A stretch of DNA of 64,000 nt from Microbacterium ulmi (GTDB lineage Bacteria; Actinomycetota; Actinomycetes; Actinomycetales; Microbacteriaceae): assembly GCF_011759705.1 (NCBI RefSeq), contig NZ_JAAOZF010000002.1:248001-312000 (forward strand), given 5' to 3'. The notes under the pieces are model-generated. The model ran no database searches. It saw nothing but the letters and a program-made list of their open reading frames with translations, and was not told the DNA's origin. The translations under genes were made by a program, and so were the position numbers. Positions 23,258 to 36,159 of this stretch are shown one piece after another (position 1 is the stretch's first letter; the number at the start of each line of letters is the position of its first letter).

Positions 23258-24625
23258 TCAGACCCTCCGCAGGAGCGAGATCGACATCGCGTCCGTGTTG
23301 TGGCGGTGGGGCCACAGCTGCGCGCGTCCCGATCCGTCGACCTGGTCGGGCAGCTCGGGGGCCGACACCGAGAGGCCCCGGAGCACGGCGCGCGCGTCGA
23401 GCTCTTCGACGGCCTCGCCGAACTCGCGCCGGATCTCGGCGACGACGCCCGCTGTCTCGGCGAGGTGCGGCGAGCAGGTCACGTAGGCGACGATGCCGCC
23501 CGGCTTGAGGGCGACGATCGCGGCCTCGAGCAGATCGCGCTGCAGCGCCGACAGCTCGGGCACGTCGGACGGCGCCTTCCGCCACCGGGCCTCGGGGCGG
23601 CGACGGAGGGCGCCGAGTCCCGTGCAGGGCGCATCGACGAGGATCCGGTCGTACGTCGCGGGCGACTCCGAGGCGCGGACGCGGCCGTCCAGCTCCGACA
23701 CGGAGACCTCGAGCGGCACGCCCGCGACGGCAGCCCGCACGAGTCCTGCCCGAGCCGGGGAGATCTCGTTCGCCTCGAGCGTCGCGCCGCCCGCGAGGGC
23801 CTCGGCGGCGAGGATCGCGGTCTTGCCGCCCGGACCCGCGCACAGGTCGAGCCAGCGCTCCCCCGCACGGACGGGCTCGGCACGGGTGAGCGCGAGCGCC
23901 GCGAGCTGCGATCCCTCGTCCTGAACGCGCACACGGCCGTCCGATCCGCGCACGGTCTCGTCGGGATCCCCGCCCGCGAGCCGGAACCCGAACGGCGAGT
24001 ACGGCGTCCGGCGGACGTCGGGGGGCACGTCCGCGAGACCGGGCAGCGCCGCCATCGTCACCTTGGGCGACGCGTTGTCGGCCGTCAGGAGCGCCTCCAG
24101 CTCGTGCGCGCGGCCCTCGGCGGCGAGCGCCCGTCGGAAGGCGCGCACGATCCACACGGGGTGCGAGAGCACGAGGCCCAGCCGTTCGTCGTCGGAGCGC
24201 GCGCGGTCTTCGACCTGGGCCATCCAGTCGCCGGGCGTGTCGCGGGACACGCGTCGCAGGACGGCGTTGACGAATCCGGCGGCTCCGCGGCCCGCGCCCT
24301 CGCGGGCCAGCTCGACCGACTCGTTGACCGCTGCGTGCGACGCGACGCGCGTCGAGAGGAGCTGGTGGACGCCGAGACGGAGCGCGTCGAGCGCGGCGGG
24401 GTCGATGTCGTGCGTGGGGCGGTCTGCGGCGATCGCGATGACCGCGTCGTACGTGCCCTGGCGGCGCAGCGTCCCGTACGTCAGCTCGGTCGCGAGCGCG
24501 GCATCCGCCGTCGCGAGTCGCGCGCGCTCGAGGGCGCGAGGCAGCAGCAGGTTGGCATACGCGTCCGACTCGTGGACGGCGCGCACGACCTCGTAGGCGA
24601 CGCGCCGGGACTCCGCGGCGCTCAT
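23258..24625 (-). CDS. rsmB: 16S rRNA m5C967 methyltransferase
   Basis: The 455-residue protein has an N-terminal NusB-like RNA-binding domain (about 1-140) and a C-terminal SAM-dependent methyltransferase domain. The SAM site is LDLCAGPGGKTA, and the two catalytic cysteines lie in DAPCTGLGALRRRPEARW and VTCSPH. The ATG at 24623-24625 overlaps the fmt stop (ATGA). Fmt and RsmB genes are neighbours in most bacteria, and rpe normally follows; here the accessory insert takes that position. Confidence 0.95.
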   Translation of the reverse strand: MSAAESRRVAYEVVRAVHESDAYANLLLPRALERARLATADAALATELTYGTLRRQGTYDAVIAIAADRPTHDIDPAALDALRLGVHQLLSTRVASHAAVNESVELAREGAGRGAAGFVNAVLRRVSRDTPGDWMAQVEDRARSDDERLGLVLSHPVWIVRAFRRALAAEGRAHELEALLTADNASPKVTMAALPGLADVPPDVRRTPYSPFGFRLAGGDPDETVRGSDGRVRVQDEGSQLAALALTRAEPVRAGERWLDLCAGPGGKTAILAAEALAGGATLEANEISPARAGLVRAAVAGVPLEVSVSELDGRVRASESPATYDRILVDAPCTGLGALRRRPEARWRKAPSDVPELSALQRDLLEAAIVALKPGGIVAYVTCSPHLAETAGVVAEIRREFGEAVEELDARAVLRGLSVSAPELPDQVDGSGRAQLWPHRHNTDAMSISLLRRV

Positions 24626-25545
24626 CGGCCCGCCACAGGGTCGACGAGACGCGCGCCGCGCCACCAGTCGCCGGCCGCCATCGCGCCCCTGCCCGCGGGC
24701 TGGACCGCCACGAGCTCGATCGGGTCGGATCCGGTGCCGGCCAGAACCGCCCTGCCGTGCGCCGCGAGGGCCCCCGCGGCGAGTCGAGGGGCGCCGGCAG
24801 GGGCCGCGGTCGCGGCGAGCACCTTGAGGCGCGAGCCGTCGAGCGTCGTATGGGCGCCGGGCTCGGGCGTGACGCCGCGAAGGCGCGCGAGGACGCCCTC
24901 CCGCGGCTCTTCCCATCGGATGAGCCCGTCGTCGAGCGTGAGCTTCGGTGCGATCGTGACCTCGCCCTCCTGCGGGGCGGCGACGGCCGTTCCGTCGGCG
25001 ATCGCGTCCACGACGCAGGCGAGAAGCCCGGCGCCGGAGTCTGCGAGCTCCGCGAGCAGGTCGCCCGCCGTCGCGGCGGGGTCGATCTCGTGGCGCAGCA
25101 CGCCGAAGACGTCGCCGGCGTCGAGCTCGGGCACGAGCTGGAAGACGGCCGCGCCGGTGACGGCATCCCCCGCCATGAGGGCGCGCTGCACGGGAGCGGC
25201 GCCCCGCCAGCGCGGCAGGAGCGAGAAGTGCAGATTGATCCAGCCGTGCGCGGGGGCGGACAGGAGAGGCTCGCGGACGAGGCCGCCGTAGGCGACGATG
25301 ACGCCGAGCTCCGGCTCGAACCCCGTGATGCGCGCCGTCGCCGCGTCGTCGAGGCGATCGGCCTTGACGGTCTCGATGCCGAGCTCGGCGGCCGCCAGCG
25401 CGACGGGAGACGGCGTCAGGACGCGCTTGCGCCCGAGCGGCGCGTCCGTGCGGGTGACGACGGCGGCGAGGTCGTGACGGGATGCCGCGAGCCGCCGCAA
25501 CGACGGCACGGCCGCCTCGGGAGTCCCGGCGAAGACGATGCGCAT
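24622..25545 (-). CDS. fmt: Methionyl-tRNA formyltransferase
   Basis: The 307-residue enzyme formylates initiator Met-tRNA with 10-formyltetrahydrofolate. The start MRIVFAGTPEAAVPSL and the catalytic Asn-His-Asp set in GWINLHFSLLPRWRGAAP and the ELDAGDVF region are visible. The C-terminal OB-like domain (about 205-307) binds tRNA. The frame stays open far upstream, through an antisense-like stretch of priA, but only this ATG gives the family N-terminus. It overlaps rsmB and lies 20 bases after the priA stop. Confidence 0.96.
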   Translation of the reverse strand: MRIVFAGTPEAAVPSLRRLAASRHDLAAVVTRTDAPLGRKRVLTPSPVALAAAELGIETVKADRLDDAATARITGFEPELGVIVAYGGLVREPLLSAPAHGWINLHFSLLPRWRGAAPVQRALMAGDAVTGAAVFQLVPELDAGDVFGVLRHEIDPAATAGDLLAELADSGAGLLACVVDAIADGTAVAAPQEGEVTIAPKLTLDDGLIRWEEPREGVLARLRGVTPEPGAHTTLDGSRLKVLAATAAPAGAPRLAAGALAAHGRAVLAGTGSDPIELVAVQPAGRGAMAAGDWWRGARLVDPVAGR

Positions 25546-25565
25546 GGGCTCCTCGCGAATCCGTG

Positions 25566-27545
25566 TCAGAGGTCGAGATCGGGCACGTCGACCCGCACTC
25601 TGAGTGTATTGCGCGGGCCGGGAGGTCTGCCCTTGGCAGGACGGCGCGTGCGGAGCGCTTCGCTCACGACCGCCGCGCGAAGGGATGCCGCGACCCGAGC
25701 GCCCTGCGCGTAGTCGAAGCGGATGAGGGCGCGCGACGCACCATCGCCCGACGGCACGGGGCCGAGGACGGACTCGTCGTCGAGCGCGGGCACGGCGCCG
25801 CGCACGGCGTCGAGAGCAGCGGAGACGGCGGCCGTGCTGCCGTCCACGGACGCGACCCGGACTGCGGGCGGCATCCGCAGCGGAGCGCGCTGGGCGAGCT
25901 CCGCGCGGGCGTACGCGGGGTGGGTCCACGTGGCGAGAGCGCGCGCGACGGCTCCCGCGACGCCCACGAGGTGCACGGGGGCGCCGGATGCCGCGAGCGC
26001 CGCCGCGTTGGACCACCACCGCAGGCACGACTCGGCGATGCGCAGGTCCTCGGACTGCAGCATCCGGTCGCCGTCGAGCAGGATGACGGCGCGGTAGCCG
26101 CCCTCGGCGATCGGCTCGGCGCCGCGCGTCGCGACGACGAGCGCCGGTCGCGCGTCGACGCGCAGGACGGGGTGATCGCCGTCGGCGACGACGACACGGA
26201 CGCCGGGAAAGGCGCGGCCGAGCTCGTCGGCGGTGCGCTCGCTGCCCGAGGACGCCATCCGCACACGCGTCGAGGCGCAGTGCGGACACGTCCACGCGGT
26301 CGCCGCGCGTCCGCACCACCCGCACTCGGGCACCGCCCCCGGCCGTGCCGCATGCAGCGGTCCTGCGCAGTGGAGGCACCGCGCGGGGCGCCGGCAGTCC
26401 GCGCACACGAGCGCGGGCGCATACCCGGGACGCGCGACCTGCACGAGCACCGGGCCGTCGCGCAGCGCCTCGCGCGCCGCCGCGAAGGCGGCGGACGGCA
26501 CGCGCGAGCCGCGGGACTCGCCCTCCCTCGTCGCGCTGAGCACGACGCGCGGGGACGCACGCCGCCCGGCTGGGACGTCGCGCAGCCAGCTCAGCGAGAC
26601 GAGGCGCTCGACGTCGGTCGTGCGCGTGTGCCCCGCGAACAGCAGAGCGCACCCGTCGAGCTCCTGGCGGACGAGGGCGGCGTCGCGCGCGTGCACCCCG
26701 GGGCTCAGCGGCTCGGCGAGAAGGGGATCGCCGTCGTCCCACACGACGAGGAGCCCGACGTCGTGGGCGGGGGCGTAGACGGCCGAGCGATTTCCGATCA
26801 CGACGCACGGCTCATCCGAGAGCACACGGAGATAGCCGGCATACCGCGCAGGCGACGACTGCCGCGCATCGTCGCGCACGAGCGCGCCGTCGGGCACGCG
26901 CCCCGCGAGAGCCGCTGCCAGCTGGTCCTGATCGCGATGGTCGGGGACGACGACGACGGCGCTGCGCCCCGCCGCCAGCGTGCGGACGGCTGCTGCCGCG
27001 AGCAGCTCCGCCCACCCGCCGACCGTCGTGCCGTCCGCGAGGGCGACGGGGTGCGGCGGCGCGTCCAGCGCGAGTCGCTCGCCTGCCGTCATCGCGTCGG
27101 CAAGGCCCGGGAAGGCGCCGATCACGGCGCTCGCCCAGGCCGCCGACTCGGCTTCGACGGTCGCGACGGCGGGCGCTCCCGCCGCGAGCACCGCCTTCTC
27201 GGCCCGGACCATCCGCTTGGGGATCACGAGCCGCAGGACATCGGATGCCGAGCCGGCCGCGCGATCGGCGACGCGCCGCGCGAGCGCGTAGAGCCGCGCG
27301 GGGAGCACGGCCACCGGCGAGACGACGGACTCGAGCTCGGACAGCGGCCGAGGAGTCGGCTCGGACTCGCCCAGCTCGACGAGGAAGCCGTCGACGACAC
27401 GGCCCGCCGTGCGCAGGGGGACGCGGACGCGGACGCCCGGGATCGCGTCGGCTTCGAGCTTGGGCGGGATCGCGTAGTCGAAGAGCCGGTCGAGCTGGGG
27501 CAGCGGCGAGTCGATGAGCACTCGCGCGACGCGCCGCGCGGTCAT
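25566..27545 (-). CDS. priA: Primosomal protein PriA, helicase-degenerate actinobacterial form
   Basis: The 659-residue protein keeps the N-terminal DNA-binding region (RRVARVLIDSPLPQLDRLFDY split as RRVARVLID and LPQLDRLFDY) and the central zinc-binding cysteines (CADCRRPARCLHCAGPL and CGWCGRA...CPHC). The helicase core is decayed: where Walker A is expected the sequence reads VGGWAELLAAAAV with no GKT, and the DEAH box reads VVWDDGD. Actinobacterial PriA proteins are generally annotated as probable and non-helicase for this reason. A role in loading the replisome at stalled forks remains possible. It lies between metK and fmt, the normal site. Confidence 0.92.
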   Translation of the reverse strand: MTARRVARVLIDSPLPQLDRLFDYAIPPKLEADAIPGVRVRVPLRTAGRVVDGFLVELGESEPTPRPLSELESVVSPVAVLPARLYALARRVADRAAGSASDVLRLVIPKRMVRAEKAVLAAGAPAVATVEAESAAWASAVIGAFPGLADAMTAGERLALDAPPHPVALADGTTVGGWAELLAAAAVRTLAAGRSAVVVVPDHRDQDQLAAALAGRVPDGALVRDDARQSSPARYAGYLRVLSDEPCVVIGNRSAVYAPAHDVGLLVVWDDGDPLLAEPLSPGVHARDAALVRQELDGCALLFAGHTRTTDVERLVSLSWLRDVPAGRRASPRVVLSATREGESRGSRVPSAAFAAAREALRDGPVLVQVARPGYAPALVCADCRRPARCLHCAGPLHAARPGAVPECGWCGRAATAWTCPHCASTRVRMASSGSERTADELGRAFPGVRVVVADGDHPVLRVDARPALVVATRGAEPIAEGGYRAVILLDGDRMLQSEDLRIAESCLRWWSNAAALAASGAPVHLVGVAGAVARALATWTHPAYARAELAQRAPLRMPPAVRVASVDGSTAAVSAALDAVRGAVPALDDESVLGPVPSGDGASRALIRFDYAQGARVAASLRAAVVSEALRTRRPAKGRPPGPRNTLRVRVDVPDLDL

Positions 27546-27576
27546 GCGCGGCCTCGGCGCACGCCCGCGGGCACGG

Positions 27577-28770
27577 TCAGAGCCCGGCGGCCGCGCGGAG
27601 GTCGTCGACGCGGTCGGTGCGCTCCCACGTGAAGTCGGGCAGCTCGCGCCCGAAGTGGCCGTACGCGGCCGTCTGCGCGTAGATGGGCCGCAGGAGGTCG
27701 AGCTCGCCGATGATGGCCTTGGGGCGCAGGTCGAACACGTCGCGGATCGCTCTCGCGATGACCTCGTCCGACACGACGCCCGTGCCGAACGACTCGACGT
27801 ACAGGCCGACGGGCTTGGCCTTGCCGATCGCATACGCCACCTGCACCTCGAGCCGGTCGGCCAGGCCCGCGGCGACCGCGTTCTTCGCGACCCAGCGCAT
27901 CGCGTACGCCGCAGACCGGTCGACCTTCGACGGGTCTTTGCCGCTGAAGGCGCCGCCTCCGTGGCGCGATGCGCCGCCGTACGTGTCGATGATGATCTTG
28001 CGGCCCGTCAGACCCGCGTCGCCCTTGGGTCCGCCGATGACGAACTTGCCTGCGGGGTTGACGTAGTACGTGACGTCGGGCAGGTCGAGGCCCGTCGACT
28101 CGAGCACGGGATCGATGACGATCTCCCGGACGGCCGCGCGGAGGTCGGAGAGATCGATGTCGTCGTTGTGCTGCGTCGACAGCACGACGGCCTGGACGGT
28201 CTTGGGGGTCTGGCCGTCGTAGCCGAGCGTCACCTGCGTCTTGCCGTCGGGGCGGAGGAACGGCAGCTGGCCCGACCGGCGGACGTCGGCGAGGCGCTCG
28301 GCCATGCGGTGCGCCGTCCATGCCGCCATCGGCATGAGCTGAGGCGTCTCGTTCGTCGCGTAGCCGAACATGATGCCCTGGTCGCCGGCGCCCTGGAAGT
28401 CGTGCGGGTCTTCGGAACCGTCCTCGCGGCGCTCGAACGCCTTGTCGACGCCCGCGGCGATGTCGGACGACTGGGCGCCGATCGACACGCTGACGCCGCA
28501 CGAGTTGCCGTCGAAGCCCGTCTCGCTCGAGGTGTACCCGATGCGGTTGACGACACCGCGCACGATCGCGGGGATCTCGACGTAGGCGCTCGTCGACACC
28601 TCGCCGGCGACGTGGACGAGACCCGTCGTGACGAGCGTCTCGACCGCGACGCGCCCGTCGGGGTCCTCGGCCAGGATCGCGTCGAGGATCGAGTCCGAGA
28701 TCTGGTCGCAGATCTTGTCGGGGTGCCCTTCCGTGACGGACTCGGACGTGAACAGACGCAGCTCGGTCAT
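27577..28770 (-). CDS. metK: S-adenosylmethionine synthetase
   Basis: The 397-residue enzyme makes SAM from ATP and methionine. Motifs visible are [16 protein letters not shown], the ATP-binding hexapeptide GAGDQG, the P-loop-like [16 protein letters not shown] and C-terminal [13 protein letters not shown]. The length is normal. No SAM riboswitch-like fold is apparent in the 126 bases before it. In related genomes coaBC lies between rpoZ and metK; it is missing here. Confidence 0.97.
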   Translation of the reverse strand: MTELRLFTSESVTEGHPDKICDQISDSILDAILAEDPDGRVAVETLVTTGLVHVAGEVSTSAYVEIPAIVRGVVNRIGYTSSETGFDGNSCGVSVSIGAQSSDIAAGVDKAFERREDGSEDPHDFQGAGDQGIMFGYATNETPQLMPMAAWTAHRMAERLADVRRSGQLPFLRPDGKTQVTLGYDGQTPKTVQAVVLSTQHNDDIDLSDLRAAVREIVIDPVLESTGLDLPDVTYYVNPAGKFVIGGPKGDAGLTGRKIIIDTYGGASRHGGGAFSGKDPSKVDRSAAYAMRWVAKNAVAAGLADRLEVQVAYAIGKAKPVGLYVESFGTGVVSDEVIARAIRDVFDLRPKAIIGELDLLRPIYAQTAAYGHFGRELPDFTWERTDRVDDLRAAAGL

Positions 28771-28896
28771 CGGGGCTCCCGATCGAAGACGGTGGAGGTG
28801 GGGATGGCGCGGTCCAGTATGCCCACAACGGCCGACACCGCTGCGGGCGACGCCTCGTGGCGTCATCCGACGGCGGGCCGGCCGTGGGAGGGGCGA
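28771..28896. other. Short gap where coaBC is usually found
   Basis: These 126 bases separate rpoZ and metK. No frame shows the flavoprotein or CTP-binding motifs of CoaBC. A small inverted repeat, GACGCC-TCGT-GGCGTC (28849-28864), may be a weak terminator for rpoZ. A TATGCCCACAACGG stretch is the only locally AT-richer sequence and could belong to a metK promoter. Confidence 0.5.
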
Positions 28897-29151
28897 CTAC
28901 TCGACGTGGCGCAGTCGGAGCTTGTCCTCGTGGATCTCGTGCATCGCGATCGTGAGGGGCTTGTCCTCGACCGTCGAGTCGACGAGCGGGCCGACGTTGT
29001 CGAAGAGGTTCCCCTCGTGCAGGTCCGAGTAGTAGTCGTTGATCTGGCGCGCGCGCTTGGATGCGTAGATGACCAGCTGGTACTTCGAGTCGACCTTCTC
29101 GAGCAGGCTGTCGATGGGGGGCTCGATGATGCCCTGGTTGGTTCCTGCCAT
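28897..29151 (-). CDS. rpoZ: RNA polymerase omega subunit
   Basis: The 84-residue protein matches actinobacterial omega: [20 protein letters not shown] followed by KRARQIN, the helix that clasps the beta-prime C-terminus, and an acidic loop ahead of the C-terminal [10 protein letters not shown] segment. Omega aids assembly and stability of RNA polymerase. The gmk-rpoZ-metK order is conserved, with one hypothetical gene inserted between gmk and rpoZ here. A TAGAAT -10-like hexamer lies about 70 bases upstream. Confidence 0.96.
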   Translation of the reverse strand: MAGTNQGIIEPPIDSLLEKVDSKYQLVIYASKRARQINDYYSDLHEGNLFDNVGPLVDSTVEDKPLTIAMHEIHEDKLRLRHVE

Positions 29152-29220
29152 GGCGGAATCTCCTCAATCGGACGGATGTCGGGGTGCGGCGCGGAGTGCG
29201 CGCGCAGACGCATCCGATCA

Positions 29221-29226
29221 TTCTAC
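29221..29226 (-). promoter_or_regulatory. Candidate -10 element of rpoZ
   Basis: The minus strand reads TAGAAT about 70 bases upstream of the rpoZ ATG, in the 107-base gap after the hypothetical gene. The -35 region is poor. Only the hexamer match and the position support it. Confidence 0.35.
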
Positions 29227-29258
29227 CGCGAGACTTCCGGATGCCGGGGCCCGCGCGT

Positions 29259-29906
29259 TCAGGCGAACCGCGCCAGCGCCGCGCGGTATCGATCGGGGTC
29301 CGCTCTCGTCGCGTCGGCGACGAGCAGCGCGTGGGCTCCGATGACCCTCGTGTGCTCCCCCGCGCACGGGATCGTGACGATCTTCGTGAGGCCCGCGCGC
29401 CACGCCGGGACGAGCGCGTCGAGCGCGATCCGCTCGGGCTGCTCCTCCAGGCCCCGCACGGCGCGCATGCGGCCGACCTGCTCCTCGGAGCGACGGGCGT
29501 TCCACGCCGACCAGCCGTCGGTGAGCGCGTCGTCGCCGAACCGGTCGCGCCACGTCGGCCCGATCATGCGGCCGAGCAGTTCGCGACGCTCCGGCGAGCC
29601 GTCGGCCGTGCGCTGCAGCGCCGGGAAGAGGTCGCGATCGACGGGCGCGGCCGCATGGGCGACCGCGGCGGTCCAGATCGCGAGCCACTCGCGCGACCAC
29701 GCCTCCGGTGCCGCCTCGGCATCCGGCTCCCGACGAGGGCTGACGGCGAGCAGCGGCGGCGCATCGCCGTCACCGGGGCTCAGCGCCCACGCCTCCCGCA
29801 CCCAGAGGAGCTCCAGCAGCGGGTGCGCGGCATCCTGCACCTCGATGACCATGTCGTGCGGCCAGGGGCTTGAGGGGATCGGCCGGCTCGAGCGCATGCC
29901 CTCCAC
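29259..29906 (-). CDS. Hypothetical protein between gmk and rpoZ
   Basis: I do not recognise this 215-residue protein. It is soluble, rich in tryptophan, arginine and alanine, with no signal or membrane segment. Phrases such as WLAIWTAAVAHA, LLGRMIGPTWRDRFGDDAL and LVPAWRAGLTKIVTIPCAG suggest a mostly helical fold. Two in-frame methionines (29906 and 29897) and a third near residue 19 (MVIEVQDAAHP) are all possible starts. It begins 15 bases after the gmk stop and reads in the same direction, so it probably belongs to the gmk-rpoZ transcript. Confidence 0.7.
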   Translation of the reverse strand: MEGMRSSRPIPSSPWPHDMVIEVQDAAHPLLELLWVREAWALSPGDGDAPPLLAVSPRREPDAEAAPEAWSREWLAIWTAAVAHAAAPVDRDLFPALQRTADGSPERRELLGRMIGPTWRDRFGDDALTDGWSAWNARRSEEQVGRMRAVRGLEEQPERIALDALVPAWRAGLTKIVTIPCAGEHTRVIGAHALLVADATRADPDRYRAALARFA

Positions 29907-29921
29907 TCTGGCACGTGCGGG

Positions 29922-30863
29922 TCATCGCGTCAGAGCGACGACCTCTTCCGCCGCTCGTTCGACGTCGTCGTTCACGACGCGGAAGTCGAACTCGTTCTGG
30001 GCGGCCAGCTCCACCTTGGCCGTGCGCAGGCGTCGCGCCCGCTCCTCCGGACCCTCCGTGCCGCGGCCGACGAGCCGGTGCACGAGCTCGTCCCAGCTGG
30101 GCGGCAGGAGGAAGACGAGCGTCGCGGAGGGCTCGGCATCCCGAACCTGACGGGCGCCCTGCAGATCGATCTCGAGGAGCACCGTCCTGCCCTCCGACAG
30201 CGCCTTCTCGATCGGCGCGCGCGGCGTGCCGTAGCGATGCCGGTTGTGCACCGTCGCGTGCTCGAGCAGCTCGCCGTCGTGGACGAGCCTGTCGAACTCG
30301 TCGTCGTCGACGAAGAAGTAGTGCTCGCCGTCGACCTCGCCGGGGCGAGGCGCGCGCGTCGTGGCAGAGACGGAGAGGTGGATCTCGGGGTGGTGGTCTC
30401 TGATGTACCCCGCGACCGTGCCCTTGCCCACCGCCGTGGGCCCCGCGAGCACGACGAGCCTGCTGCGGCCGCCGCGGGGGGCGAGCTCGGGCCAGCGCTC
30501 GTCGAGGTAGTCCTGCAGCGCTGCGCGCTGCCGCGTGCCGAGACCGCCGAGGCGCTTGACCGGCGAGATCCCGAGCTGTGCGAGGATGCGGTCGCGCTTG
30601 CCCTCGCCGATCGCGGGAATGCTCGTGAGGAACTCCGTGACCCGCATCGCGCCCGCGGGCGCCTCGGGATCGGCGAGTCCGCGCCGCAGCAGCTCCTGGG
30701 GGGTGATGACGCGCATGGCGACATCCTTCTTCAGCGCGGCGCGGGCGCGGCGCGCGGCGACGGCTCGACGGGATGCCGCGACGCGGTCGACATCGGGGGG
30801 TCGCGTCTGCGCGCCGGGGGTGTGGGGCGGAGCCTCATCGAGAGGGGTGCGAGCGTCAGTCAC
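29922..30863 (-). CDS. gmk: Fusion of actinobacterial integration host factor (MihF) with guanylate kinase
   Basis: From the GTG at 30861-30863 the product has 313 residues. Residues about 28-122 match MihF: the basic helix [15 protein letters not shown], then [20 protein letters not shown] and the helix-two-turn-helix [18 protein letters not shown], which bind DNA without sequence preference. Residues about 134-313 are guanylate kinase with P-loop GPTAVGKGT (141-149), the GMP site ([16 protein letters not shown]) and [10 protein letters not shown]. Elsewhere mihF and gmk are adjacent separate genes. An ATG at 30893 is an alternative start; the GTG overlaps pyrF by only 8 bases and is preferred. 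Confidence 0.92.
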   Translation of the reverse strand: MTDARTPLDEAPPHTPGAQTRPPDVDRVAASRRAVAARRARAALKKDVAMRVITPQELLRRGLADPEAPAGAMRVTEFLTSIPAIGEGKRDRILAQLGISPVKRLGGLGTRQRAALQDYLDERWPELAPRGGRSRLVVLAGPTAVGKGTVAGYIRDHHPEIHLSVSATTRAPRPGEVDGEHYFFVDDDEFDRLVHDGELLEHATVHNRHRYGTPRAPIEKALSEGRTVLLEIDLQGARQVRDAEPSATLVFLLPPSWDELVHRLVGRGTEGPEERARRLRTAKVELAAQNEFDFRVVNDDVERAAEEVVALTR

Positions 30864-31724
30864 GGGCCCGCCTGTATTCGTCGGCACGAGCATCGATGGT
30901 AGCCGCCAGCGCCCGGGGTCCCACGCTCAGGATGCTGCGGCTCTCGCTCGCGACGACGTTCGGGGTGAGACCGCCGAAGAGGCGCAGGAGATCGGCGGGC
31001 GCGGCGCCCTGCGCGCCGAAGCCGGGAGCGAGGATCGGCGCGGCCGGGACGATCTCGCGAGGAAGACCGTAGTCGTCCCAGTCGACGGTCGCGCCGATGA
31101 CGAACCCGATCGACGCGATGTCCCCGTCGCCCGTGGATCCGCGGCTCCACGACGACACCTCGTCGATGACGTGGTTCGAGACGGTGCCGGCGGAGCGGGC
31201 CGAGTCGCCCGCGAGGACGCCGGCCCGGGGAAGGGCGCGCTGGACGACGTCGCCCTCGGGGTTGCTCGTCGCGGCCAGCACGAACACGCCCTTGCCGTTG
31301 CCGACGGCGTAGGCGAACGTCTCGGTGAGCGTTCCGACGCCGAGGTAGGGGCTCACCGTGAGCGCGTCCGCCTCCAGCGGAGACCCGGGCGTGAGCCAGG
31401 CGCGGGCGTACGCGTCCATCGTCGTGCCGATGTCTCCGCGCTTCGCATCGGCGATCACGAGCAGGCCCGCCGCACGGGCTGAGGCGAGCACGTCCTCGAG
31501 GGCCGTGAACCCCGCAGAGCCCCAGCGCTCGAAGAACGACACCTGCGGCTTCACGACTCCGGCCCGCCCCGCGGCGGCCTCCACGACCCGCAGGCCGAAC
31601 TCGCGCACGCCGGCGGCCGAGGCATCCATCCCCCACTCCTCGAGCAGGCGCTCGTGGGGGTCTATGCCGACGCACAGGGGCCCGCGCGCGTCGAGCGCGG
31701 CCCGCAGGCGGGCGCCGAACGACG

Positions 31725-31728
<4 letters not shown>
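30856..31728 (-). CDS. pyrF: Orotidine 5'-phosphate decarboxylase, type 2
   Basis: The 290-residue enzyme forms UMP. It is the long actinobacterial type 2 form, marked by [16 protein letters not shown] and the active-site block [13 protein letters not shown], whose Lys and two Asp residues do the chemistry. The ATG at 31726-31728 overlaps the carB stop by four bases. The reading frame is open far upstream across carB, but only this ATG gives the family start. Confidence 0.96.
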
Positions 31729-35004
<3,276 letters not shown>

Positions 35005-35012
<8 letters not shown>

Positions 35013-36159
35013 TCTTGTCCTTCAGGTCGGCGACGACGAGGTCCCGGAAGCGGTCGAAGAGGTAGTTGGCGTCGTGCGGCCCGGCGGCCGCCTCGGGGTG
35101 GTACTGCACCGAGAACGCGGGGATGTCGAGGGCGCGCAGACCCTCGACGACGTCGTCGTTGAGCCCCACGTGGCTCACCTCGACGCGGCCGTACCCGTGG
35201 GGGCTGTCGAACTCCCCGTCGATGGGCGCGTCGACGGCGAACCCGTGGTTGTGCGCCGTGATCTCGACGCGGCCCGTCGCCTTGTCGAGGACGGGCTGGT
35301 TGATGCCGCGGTGGCCGAAGGGCAGCTTGTACGTGCCGAGGCCGAGGGCCCGGCCGAGGAGCTGGTTGCCGAAGCAGATGCCGAAGAAGGGCAGGCGGTC
35401 GTCGAGGACGGCGCGCAGCAGCTCGACGTGGTCGCCGGATGCCGCGGGGTCGCCAGGGCCGTTCGAGTAGAACACGGCGACCGGATCGATGGCACGGATG
35501 CCGTCGATCGTGACGTCCTGCGGAAGGACGTGCACGTCGAAGCCGCGGGCTGCGAGATTGTCGATCGTGCGCTGCTTGACACCGAGGTCGAGCACCGCGA
35601 GACTGCCGATCCTCTCGACGCCCCCGTGTGCCGGCGTGACCTCGGCGCTGGCGACCGACACGGCGGCGGACAGGTTCTGCCCGGCCATCTGCGGGGCGTC
35701 CGTGACGAGGCGCAGCTGCTCCTCGGGGGTCAGGCCCGCGGCCTCGCCCGAGAAGATCCCCCCGCGCATGGAGCCGGCGGAGCGGATGTGCCGCGTCACG
35801 GCGCGCGTGTCGATGCCGCTGATGCCGACGATGCCGTCGGTCACGAGGGCGTCGTCGAGCGACTCGTCGGCGCGCCAGTTCGACACGACGCGCGAGGGGT
35901 CGCGCACGATGTAGCCCGAGACCCAGATGCGGCGCGACTCCGGGTCTTCGTCGTTCATGCCGGTGTTGCCGATGTGCGGCGCGGTCTGCAGGACGATCTG
36001 CCCCGCGTACGACGGGTCGGTGAGCGTCTCCTGGTAGCCGGTCATGCCGGTGGTGAAGACGACTTCGCCGAGCGTCGTGCCGCGGGCTCCATAGGCGCGG
36101 CCGACGTGACGGGTGCCGTCTTCGAGCACGAGGACGGCGGGATCGGTGGTGAATGTCAT
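35005..36159 (-). CDS. carA: Carbamoyl-phosphate synthase, small subunit
   Basis: The 384-residue glutaminase supplies ammonia to CarB. The class I glutaminase triad is visible: Cys in [13 protein letters not shown], and His/Glu in [11 protein letters not shown]. The N-terminal half has [19 protein letters not shown] and [13 protein letters not shown]. The ATG at 36157-36159 overlaps the stop of the membrane gene upstream. No carA-specific leader is seen; expression probably depends on the pyrR promoter. Confidence 0.97.

Noticed and set aside
23175-23486. Coding gene starting within the tyrosinase remnant
   Set aside because: Only the first 28 residues resemble tyrosinase; the rest is antisense to rsmB.
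28771-28896. Remnant of coaBC or a SAM riboswitch
   Set aside because: Too short, no motif, and no paired structure of SAM-riboswitch type was found by eye.
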